Shown one piece after another: positions 23,001-38,500 of a stretch of 64,000 bases of DNA. A model generated the notes under the pieces. The model was not told the DNA's origin. It saw only the letters and a list, made by a program, of their open reading frames with translations, and did not search any database. A program made the translations under genes and the position numbers. This stretch comes from Cranoglanis bouderius (taxonomy: Eukaryota > Chordata > Actinopteri > Siluriformes > Cranoglanididae): contig CM042544.1 of NCBI GenBank assembly GCA_023630585.1, forward strand, positions 23,514,256 through 23,578,255, in the 5' to 3' direction. Numbering within the stretch: the first letter of the stretch is position 1; the number at the start of each line of letters is the position of its first letter.

Positions 23001-25250
23001 TTTGATGCAGTTTATTTTTTCACTACTTTATGGAAAGTCTTCTGACATTTTACATTTTTCATTATACTTTAGAGTACTTAAAGCAGTCTGTCTGAAACAG
23101 TGTGTAAATATGGGGATATCCAACATGGAAATGCTAGAGTGGACGATTAATCAGTTAAACATTTACACTTGACATAAAGAATTTGAGGCACTCAAGAGTC
23201 CCTCATATTTGCGGTCAACCTACCTAAAAACCAAGCAGTCGTCTCATGCATGCTCTGGAGAGCAGAATTATATAAATTAAACACATTTGCTGCTGATTCA
23301 GCTGGACCGTTTGGTGCAAGGGTATGCTACAGATCAAGGCAGCGTCTCGTGCCATTTGCCCATGTCAGATGTTATGGAGGATAGCCTTGTATGCTTAAAA
23401 AAAATTCTTTTTTTCCCCTTCCAGCTACACTACAGCAAATTTCATTGTAACTTTCAGACAAATTGAGAAAGTATAGAGGCAGGCAAAGAAAATGAACATT
23501 TACGGATTTTAGAAAAAAGTAAATGAAAGTGTTTACCTAAACCCAGGCCTGGTTAGTTTTCCCACCGAAGTCAAATATTTTGTAAAATATTTCACCCTGC
23601 AGAATTGCACAGTTCATTCATGAATATTGGTACACCTGTCCTGCCTATTTCATCTCTTACATTTCATTAATGTACACGAACAATCTATATACAGTAGTGT
23701 GTGTGTGTGTGTGTGTGTGTATGTATTATGTCAACACTGTACATAGTGACTTCTATGTACTGCATATTTTTCTGGTAACACTGGACACTTTGTACTTGTT
23801 TTGTGTTTTTGTATGTAGATTTTATATTTGTCTTATGAATACAAATTCGTCTCCCCTTATGTCTATATATCTGATGTGGTGTCATGCACATAGCTTTTGT
23901 AAGCTTCAGACTCTTCTCTATTGTAGTTGTATAATGACACGGGCATTATTTATTTATACTTTAAGGAAGATGGCATGCTATGGTCTATAGCTTATTGTTT
24001 AGTTGCTCATCCAAAATTACTTAATTTTCTCATTCCAGCTGGAGAAGACTGATCTGCTCATGTAACTCATGCTGAAATTGAGGCCTCCTTCTTGACAGCT
24101 GAATAGCTGAGATGAATGGAGGATATGGTGCTGTTCTGATTTGTCTGGGGTGACTGGGTGGAAGTCAAAACACTTTGTAGGTAACGTTTTGGGAACGCTG
24201 GATAAAGACTGGAAAATTAATCCTCTACTGACCTCTTGCGGCTAACCGGTGAAGTACTCAGATAATCTTCATATACCGTAAGGTGTCGGTGCAAGTGACT
24301 ATCTTTGCCTACAAGGCTGACCTTCTGCCATCTATCTATCTATCTATCTGCACTTTGACGGTTGCGGCATTACATTTAATAATTAGATAAAGTTTGACTA
24401 AATGTATAAACCCACATAAAAAAATCTACTCCCGTGCCTTTTCTTAAGAGGAAAAAAAACAACTACATTTCGGATTTGGGGCTCCTTTGTTCCTGGGGTT
24501 TCTGCCTGGCGCATGGACACACGTGATGAGTCGTTCGCGAACGAGTCGGCTCTATAAACCAACTCTTTTAGGTAAACATTGTGAGCCGAATCGCATATGC
24601 GAACCTTTCTGAACCGTTCGTTAGGGTTAATGTAGAGAAGTGTGTTTGTGTGTATGAGGCAGCAATAGTTACACAAAAGAAAAACAATCCCCTGTCATAA
24701 TACCGTAAACTTTTGTCCAGTTTAGGAAAAAATGGCAGTGCAGTTTAGAAGCCGAAAGAGTCGTTTGGGAGCCGAGAACTGATCCAAATGATCCGGATTC
24801 TAGACTGAATGTGTCCCAGATCGTGTTTTGAGGGCTAACCATGCGCTTCATGTGCCTACATCTGAGATAAATTTCTCTGATTAATCTATTTTTTTTTTAT
24901 GTGAGCTGTCGAATTCAGATATTTAACTCAAGTGTCGTGTCGCAGCATTTTAGCTCGTTCTTCCTCGTTGGTACTGAGCTAATGTGAAACCTTAGTTGTC
25001 CCATTCACCGTCAGATGTAACATATTTGGCGACTTCACCCAAGTATTTCACCAGTGATTTACATAACCTTTCTGACACAAAGGCCCAAACGTGCACATTT
25101 ATATGATCTAAAATATTATGGGAATTTCGAGAAAAATGATTGGATTTCCGGAGAAGCCCAGTGACCAATCAGAGTGACGCAATCGTTTAGTTTCCTGTTT
25201 ACGTCCTAAATTCCTATCCAGGCGTTAACCCCAGCGTTTACTGCAGTCCG
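23000..25250. other. Intergenic region between the DDX6-like and RDH12-like genes
   Basis: Contains a (GT)12 tract near 23696-23720, a short (CTAT)n near 24332-24350 and the hAT-like fragment listed separately. No other coding or RNA gene was recognised. Confidence 0.5.
24470..24810. mobile_element. hAT-like non-autonomous element fragment
   Basis: Repeated words of the type gagtcg/gagccgaatcg/gaaccgttcgtta and gagccgagaactgatccaa are typical of a widespread fish hAT-derived repeat whose ends carry alternating GAGTCGGCTC-like strings. The boundaries and the 8-base duplication were not resolved. Confidence 0.5.
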
Positions 25251-25307
25251 AAGACTTTACTGTGTTTTTGTTTTGCTTCTCTCATCGCTGTCTGTGTCGT
25301 CGGGATC

Positions 25308-31071
<5,764 letters not shown>

Positions 31072-31351
31072 ATCTGCTGACTGGTTTTTGTAAAGCAAAT
31101 ATCTCAGTACAGGATCCTAGTAGAGTCTTAAAGTGCCCAAGAAATGGCTTGAAGGCCATGATTTGATTTCATATATTGATATTTTCTTCTGAAACAGCAA
31201 GTCAGGGAAGGATGAAATATTATGCAAGAGATCCTACAATCCCCCATTTTTACTGAAGATCTGTATTGTAGGGTCTCTTGTCGAATATTTAATTTGATTA
31301 CATGCTCTTTATAGTTCTGATTGAAATGTATAGACCTGACAGTGCAGGATA
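31072..31351 (+). other. 3' untranslated region of the RDH12-like gene
   Basis: AT-rich sequence after the TAA stop, interrupted at 31352 by an inserted MITE. No canonical AATAAA was located before it, so the transcript end is unresolved. Confidence 0.35.
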
Positions 31352-31914
31352 CAGATCAAAAATCTGAGACTACTAGTGAAAATGCTTGTGTTTGGTATTA
31401 CTTTTCCAATTTAATGCAAAGGTTTTCATTACAAGTGATATTAATAGCAATAACGAGTGAAAATAATGAATACTATAACAAATATTTACGTGAGGTTCAG
31501 AGTTTCTTAGTATTTGTTATGTCCCGTTTTTGCTTTAATGACAGTGTGCACTCGAGTTGACACAACTCCACAAGTTGGATCAGATCCATCGGAATGTCAT
31601 CTGAACATGTACTTCAAAGGGACTGATGTGAAGACTCACAGAAAATCTGACCTTTTGTACAAAGGAGTTAACATGGACAGTATCATAAATCTGCTTAAGT
31701 TTAAACAGTGACAAATTGTGCAACATCTTGAATATTGAATAGTCAAAACATTGCCTTTTTTGTTTTAGAATTTTCAAAATGGTAAAACTTTGTTTATTTC
31801 CAGTTTTATTTATTTATAATTAATTAATTAATTAATTAATTAATTAATTAATTATAAAAAGAAAAGAAAAATCCCAGATTTTCAGTGTGGTCTCAAGAGT
31901 TTTAGACCCCACTC
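31352..31914. mobile_element. TA-flanked MITE, copy B (inverted relative to copy A)
   Basis: Same family as 7124-7680 in opposite orientation: its right end tttagaccccactc followed by TA corresponds to the left terminus of copy A, and internal blocks (caacatcttgaatatt, aaaactttgtttatttcca, the reverse of cacactgtcattaaa) align in order. An (AATT)n expansion at about 31820-31853 is specific to this copy. The left terminus (cagatcaaaaatctgagac after TA) is diverged. Confidence 0.8.
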
Positions 31915-32662
31915 TATATATACGACTGCCACTAGGGGGCGGGTTCCTACCGTCGTATCAGTCATGTGCAGTGAAAAGGCTGAGAGTACTTTTAAGTTTT
32001 CTGTCAGAAGAGAGGACTTGGGCTTTGTGAAGAGAGGGAGAAATCGTTTTTTGTTTTTGTTTTTTCTTTCTAAAAGAGAAAAAATACAGGCTGTTTATTA
32101 TTTTAATGGACAAAAAGATCTTTGTATCTAATGGAGAAATCTTTGGTACATTGCAGTGACATAAGAGGAATTAAATACCTGCTTCTACTGGAAAAATAAC
32201 GGAATCAGTCATTAATTATTTTCTCATAACAGCATGCCCATTGTGGTTTACTCCTCATATAAACATGTTGGAATGTAACTATGCAGTGACTGTAAATAAT
32301 GACTAGGTTCGGTCTGTATTCTTACTTAAGTACTGCTTTATTGCTATACTTTATTTTTATCCCCTTAGGGAATTTTTTCTTGAACTCAGCATAGCAGCAT
32401 TTAGACAGCATAAACAAAGTATTACTTAAACATACACACATGCTGGGGTGTAACACAGTGCCACTATCTGTATCTGTATCTGTTTAGGTCTCCAAATATT
32501 TATATCTGTCTTTGAATCCAAAGTGGCCTCACACTAAATTAAATATGAATCCTTGCACTGTGCTCACAGAAACACTGGTTTAAAAAAAAAAAAAAAAAAA
32601 GAGGTAAAAATGCCAGAAATGGTCCATGAATTCTGGCTCTGACAGCTTTTCAGCATCAGCTA

Positions 32663-34215
32663 CAGCCGTGGCCAAAAGTTTTGAGAATGACACAAATATT
32701 AATTTTTACAAAGTCTGCTGCCTCAGTTTTTATGATGGCAATTTGCATATACTCCAGAATGATATGAAGAGTGATCAGATGAATTGCAATTAATTTCAAA
32801 GTCCCTCTTTGCCATGAAAATGAACTTAATCCCCAAAAAACATGTCCACTGCATTTCAGCCCTTCCACAAAAGGACCAGCTGACATCATGTCAGTGATTC
32901 TCTGGTTAACACAGGTGAGAGTGTTAACGAGGACAAGGCTGGAGATCACTCTGTCATGCTGATTGAGTTAGAATAACAGACTGGAAGCTTTAAAAGGAGG
33001 GTGGTGCTTAAAATTATTGTTCTTCCTCTGTTAACTATGGTTACCTGCAAGGAAACGCGTGCAGCCATCATTGCTTTGCACAAAAAGGGATTCACAGGCA
33101 AGGATATTGCTGCTAGTAAGATTGCACCTAAATCAACCATTTATCGGATCATCGAGACCTTCAAGGAGAGAGGTTCAACTGTTGTGAAGGAGGCTTCAGG
33201 GTGCCCAAGAAAGTCCAGCAAGCGCCAGGACCGTCTCCTAAAGTTGATTCAGCTGCGGGATCGGGGCACCACCAGTGCAGAGCTTGCTCAGGAATGGCAG
33301 CAGGCAGGTGTGAGTGCGTCTGCACGCACAGTAAGGCGAAGACTTTCGGAGGATGGCCTGGTGTCAAGAAGGGCAGCAAAGAAGCCACTTCTCTCCAGGA
33401 AAAACATCAGGGACAGACTGCTATTCTGCAAAAAGTACAGGGATTGGACTGCTGAGGACTGGGGTAATGTCATTTTCTCTGATGAATCCCCTTTCCGATT
33501 GTTTGGGGCATCTGGAAAAAAGCTTGTCCGGAGAAGAAAAGGTGAGCGCTACCATCAGTCCTGTGTCATGCCAACAGTAAAGCATCCTGAGACCACTCAT
33601 GTGTGGGGTTGCTTCTCAGCCAAGGGAGTGGGCTCACTCACAATTTTGCCTAAGAACACAGCCATGAATAAAGAATGGTACAAAAACATCCTCAGAGAGC
33701 AACTTCTCCCAACCATCCAAAAACAGTTTGGCGATGAACAATGCCTTTTCCAGCATGATGGGGCACCTTGCCACAAGGCAAAAGTGATAACGAAGTGGCT
33801 CGGGGAACAAAACATCGACATTTTGGGTCCATGGCCAGGAAACTCCCCAGACCTTAATCCCATTGAGAATTTGTGGTCAATCCTCAAGAGGCAGGTGGAC
33901 AAACAAAAACCCACAAACTCCAAGCATTGATTATGCAAGAATGGGCTGCCATCAGTCAGGATGTGGCCCAGAAGTTGATTGACAGCATGCCAGGGCGAAT
34001 TGCAGAGGTCTTGAAAAATAAGGGTCAACACTGCAAATATTGACTCTTTGCATAAACTTCATGTAATTGTCAATAAAAGCCATTGACACTTATGAAATGC
34101 TTGTGATTATACTTCAGTAACAGTAACATCTGACAAAAAGATCTAAAATCACTGAAGCAGTCGACTTTGTGAAAATTAATATTTGTGTCATTCTCAAAAC
34201 TTTTGGCCACGGCTG
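32663..34215 (+). mobile_element. Tc1-like transposon, copy 1 (nearly intact)
   Basis: The 1553-base element is bounded by TA dinucleotides (32661-32662 and 34216-34217). Its terminal inverted repeats start cagccgtggccaaaagtttt and remain complementary for about 50 bases, through atgacacaaatattaa. It carries one transposase frame listed separately. A second copy lies at 36336-37893 in the same orientation; by eye the two are about 98 % identical, so both inserted recently or one derives from the other. Confidence 0.95.
33037..33930 (+). pseudogene. Tc1-like transposase, copy 1, frameshifted near its C-terminus
   Basis: From the ATG at 33037 (MVTCKETRAAII) the frame covers the paired helix-turn-helix DNA-binding region (GKDIAASKIAPKSTIYRII, then RTVRRRLSEDG) and the whole catalytic domain: VIFSDESPF, LFQHDGAPCHKAK and NSPDLNPIENLW. 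There are 35 residues between the second Asp and the Glu, so DD35E. Relative to copy 2 a 10-base deletion near 33914 shifts the frame and the protein ends after KQKPTNSKH, losing about 45 C-terminal residues. All three catalytic acids remain, so partial activity cannot be excluded. Confidence 0.85.
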
Positions 34216-35335
34216 TACTTCACTTGAGTTCATATTTGTTCTCAACTAGAGATTCATGTGCAAGACTTTGTTTATTTTAATTTTTTATTTTAATTCCACT
34301 CACAAATTCTTAATCGCCTGTGATAATTTTCAAGAATTTAGTTGGTTTTAGTTCCCAAAAGATAAACAAACTAGTATCCTAACTGTGACCCTGAACAGGC
34401 AGTTACGGAGGATGACTTAAAGACCGCCACCAGCTTGGTCGAGGGTCAGAAGATCTTTCAGGAGATCATCTGCAGTAAGGAGATGCTTCACATTTGGTTC
34501 CATATTGGTTATGGCTTTCATGCCATAGTTTCCTTCCAGAAAGGTGCAGGTAGGTGTGAACAAGTGTGTGAGGTTGAAAGATTGCAAGAATTTTGAGCCC
34601 TTAAAATGGAGTCACTGGCTGCAAAAACCCTGAGAGCCCCCCTAGTCTACAGACAGAGCCTGAGCATGAGTTATCTCTCTAGGAGAAAAAGAGAAACTGA
34701 GCATAACCTTTTCAATAGTGGCAGTATTAGTCATTACCTACCATTCTAGCCTTAGCCTTGTTATCCGCCTCACTCTTGATAGCTTTTGCTGCCCCATTGC
34801 ATCTATGGCCCACAGTTGCTCTGCTCTTTCATCTTCACCCTTCAGGATCTCTATCGTCACAGCCCCAACCCCCTGCAGTCTCATAATTTTGATGACATCC
34901 TAGTTCTTCCAGATTGCTTTAATTATCCAGTTGCATTAGTCTCTGTTATTAAACCCTCTTGCCACTAAGGATTCGCCCAAAGTGACAAACTGAAGAACCT
35001 TTGAATCATACTGACCTATGGACTACATCCTGCTTGTTTGTTTGGATAAGACTACATGCTCCATTGATGTGTGCAATTTGTGCTGTTGCTGTTGAATCTG
35101 TTGAATACTGTATTTCCTACTTTTGTTTCCACTCTGTGCTTCTGCACAGTACCTTTGCTAGGATGCTTCTTTGTTACTGATTACTGATGTCTTGCACAGA
35201 TTCATCCAACCTCCTCTGCTTCCACGTGATACAGTGACGTTAAATGTTAATATTTAGTATATCTTATCTGACTATTAATTACCTTATCTAAGCACCTTGT
35301 CCTTGGTTTGGTAAAAATTATCTGTAGCACTTGCT
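34216..35335. other. Intergenic region upstream of PKS-A
   Basis: Apart from the candidate exon at 34399-34549, this holds AT-rich sequence and no recognisable repeat. The PKS-A TATA-like element lies just downstream. Confidence 0.45.
34399..34549 (+). other. Candidate orphan exon of unknown identity
   Basis: A 151-base segment is open in one frame, starts after ccctgaacag and ends at a strong donor gcag/gtaggt. It would encode about 50 residues, including AVTEDDLKTATSLVEGQ and IFQEIICSKEMLH. Its base composition is higher in GC than the surroundings. I do not recognise the protein. It could be a captured or leftover exon of a lost gene, a real exon of an unrecognised small gene, or chance. 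Confidence 0.35.
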
Positions 35336-35407
35336 TATATAAATGCTTATAACAGAAGCAACCATCAGACGATTCTCACAACTTAAGGATTTGTCATGAC
35401 GATGCAG
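35336..35407 (+). promoter_or_regulatory. TATA box and non-coding first exon of PKS-A
   Basis: TATATAAA lies at 35336-35343. A start about 30 bases downstream would give a short leader exon ending gatgcag at 35407 before the donor gtaaac. The matching acceptor is ttattag at 35501-35507. A strong TATA box suggests tissue-restricted rather than housekeeping expression, which is inference. Confidence 0.6.
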
Positions 35408-35534
35408 GTAAACCTCATTTTAATTCATTGTTAAATAGTTGATTTGGGCACTTGTATTGAAATATTCTACTGATGTTCAGCTTGTAAAATACTTTTGCTT
35501 TTATTAGATTTATGTCAGATTCCTGTCATCATGA
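35396..35534 (+). promoter_or_regulatory. Upstream ORF whose stop overlaps the PKS-A start
   Basis: Across the leader splice (35396-35407 joined to 35508-35534) an ATG opens a 12-codon frame with a second Met at codon 3 that ends in TGA at 35532-35534. That TGA overlaps the PKS-A ATG (35531-35533) as ATGA, an arrangement that can couple termination to re-initiation. It depends on the proposed leader splice being right. Confidence 0.5.
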
Positions 35535-38500
35535 AAGATAATGATTTAGAGATTGCTATTGTTGGCATAGGATGCAATTTCCCTGGAGGTAAGCGTATTA
35601 TAAACTGAAAACATTCGCTTACGCCAAATTTCAGCAAGCAAATTTGTTATATATATACTTGACGTTTTGTGTACACAAATGAAATCTGCCTGTTCTAGGT
35701 GAGGGGCTCGATAATTTCTGGAATGTGTTACTTGAGGGAAAGAGCTGTGCAGTGCAGATACCATTTGAGAGGTTTGACCATAACGAGTGGTGTGATCCAG
35801 ATGACAATAAGGCAGGAAAGTCACGGACAGCAAAAGCTGCATTTGCAGATGGGTAAGCCTTGCAGTCTGGCAAAAAGATGTACATGGATATTTTTTTTAT
35901 GTTGAAATTTTTAAGAGGCAGTAAACTGCAGCCATTTAACAGGACACTGATCAATTACAATGTGGTTTCTTCATGGCTTGCTTCATTTCTTATCGCACTA
36001 AAATGCTGTAAAGTAAACAAACATCTACACAGTACACCTATAATTACTTTTGATCCTGACCATATAATATCTTCCATTTAAACTATGAATTAATAGCTGT
36101 TTTCTTTTTCAAGAAGGTAAATGTTACTGGCGTCTCTATTATCCTGTCTTTTAGTAAGCTTTTATATGAATAAAGCTTCCTGTTAGTTACAGTTGTTTGG
36201 AAATTGTTTCATACTGATAAAACAGCCCAATCTTTCAGAAACTAATTAACTGTCCTTAATGTCCTTTTCTATAACATCACAGACATGCTTATAGAATGTA
36301 TAAATATACATTTACAGCCACTTAATAACAGACTACAGCCGTGGCCAAAAGTTTTGAGAATGACACAAATATTAATTTTTACAAATTCTGCTGCCTCAGT
36401 TTTTATGATGGCAATTTGCATATACTCCAGAATGTTATGAAGAGTGATCAGATTAATTGCAATTAATTTCAAAGTCCCTCTTTGCCATGAAAATGAACTT
36501 AATCCCAAAAAAACATGTCCACTGCATTTCAGCCCTTCCACAAAAGGACCAGCTGATATCATGTCAGTGATTCTCTCGTTAACACAGGTGAGAGTGTTAA
36601 CGAGGACAAGGCTGGAGATCACTCTGTCATGCTGATTGAGTTAGAATAACAGACTGGAAGCTTTAAAAGGAGGGTGGTGCTTGAAATTATTGTTCTTCCT
36701 CTGTTAACTATGGTTACCTGCAAGGAAACACGTGCAGCCATCATTGCTTTGCACAAAAAGGGATTCACAGGCAGGGATATTGCTGCTAGTAAGATTGCAC
36801 CTAAATCAACCATTTATCGGATCATCAAGACCTTCAAGGAGAGAGGTTCAACTGTTGTGAAGAAGGCTTCAGGGCACCCGAGAAAGTCCAGCAAGCGCCA
36901 GGACCGTCTCCTAAAGTTGATTCAGCTGCGGGATCGGGGCACCACCAGTGCAGAGCTTGCTCAGGAATGGCAGCAGGCAGGTGTGAGTGCGTCTGCACGC
37001 ACAGTAAGGCGAAGACTTTCGGAGGATGGCCTGGTGTCAAGAAGGGCAGAAAAGAAGCCACTTCTCTCCAGGAAAAACATCAGGGACAGACTGCTATTCT
37101 GCAAAAAGTACAGGGATTGGACTGCTGAGGACTGGGGTAATGTCATTTTCTCTGATGAATCCCCTTTCCGATTGTTTGGGGCATCTGGAAAAAAGCTTGT
37201 CCGGAGAAGAAAAGGTGAGCGCTACCATCAGTCCTGTGTCATGCCAACAGTAAAGCATCCTGAGACCACTCATGTGTGGGGTTGCTTCTCAGCCAAGGGA
37301 GTGGGCTCACTCACAATTTTGCCTAAGAACACAGTCATGAATAAAGAATGGTACAAAAACATCCTCAGAGAGCAACTTCTCCCAACCATCCAAGAACAGT
37401 TTGGTGACGAACAATGCCTTTTCCAGCATGATGGGGCACCTTGCCACAAGGCAAAACTGATAACGAAGTGGCTCGGGGAACAAAACATCGACATTTTGGG
37501 TCCATGGCCAGGAAACTCCCCAGACCTTAATCCCATTGAGAATTTGTGATCAATCCTCAAGAGGCAGGTGGGCAAACAAAAACCAACAAACTCTGACAAA
37601 CTCCAAGCATTGATTATGCAAGAATGGGCTGCCATCAGTCAGGATGTGGCCCAGAAGTTGATTGACAGCATGCCAGGGCCAATTGCAGAGGTCTTGAAAA
37701 AGATGGGTCAACACTTATTGACTCTTTGCATAAACTTCATGTAATTGTCAATAAAAGCCATTGACACTTATGAAATGCTTGTGATTATACTTCAGTAACA
37801 GTAACATCTGACAAAAAGATCTAAAAACACTGAAGCAGTAGACTTTGTGAAAATTAATATTTGTGTCATTCTCAAAACTTTTGGCCACGGCTGTACATTT
37901 GATTTACAGATTCAATGAGTTTGATCAGAGATTCTTTGGCATCACCGATGCTGAGATGGAGCAAATGGATCCACAGCACAAAATGCTGCTGCAGTGTACT
38001 TACAGGGCACTGGAGAATGCTGGGATGCCCATGGAGAAGGCCAGTGGGAGCAGAACAGGAGTTTTTCTGGGTAATAACCAAAACATGATTTGATTATTAA
38101 CAGTGATGTATTTTCTGTACTACAGTAATAGTTAAGTATAACATTAACTTTTATTAAGAAAAAAATGTAGAAAAAAACTCTTCTAAATGTTGTTTCAGGC
38201 CTGATGAACAGAGACTATGAACTCACCATGGCTAATGTCAATCCTGTCATCATTAACCACTGCACTGGTACTGGTATAGCCATGAGTATAGCTGCCAACA
38301 GAATCTCCTATACCTTCAACTTTACTGGACCTTCTTTCTCCATTGACTGTGCCTGCTCCTCATCTCTTGTTGCCCTTCATTTAGCCTGTCAAGCCATGAG
38401 ACAAGGTAAAATAACTCAAAAATGAATATCCAGTCAACTTCAGAATTATTGACACCATTCTTGAACATGTGCATAAATATTTAACGTTTTTACGTAATGT

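Noticed and set aside
33597..34031. A 144-codon frame antisense to the Tc1 transposase
   Set aside because: Shadow frame of the transposase; the same happens in the second copy at 37270-37635.
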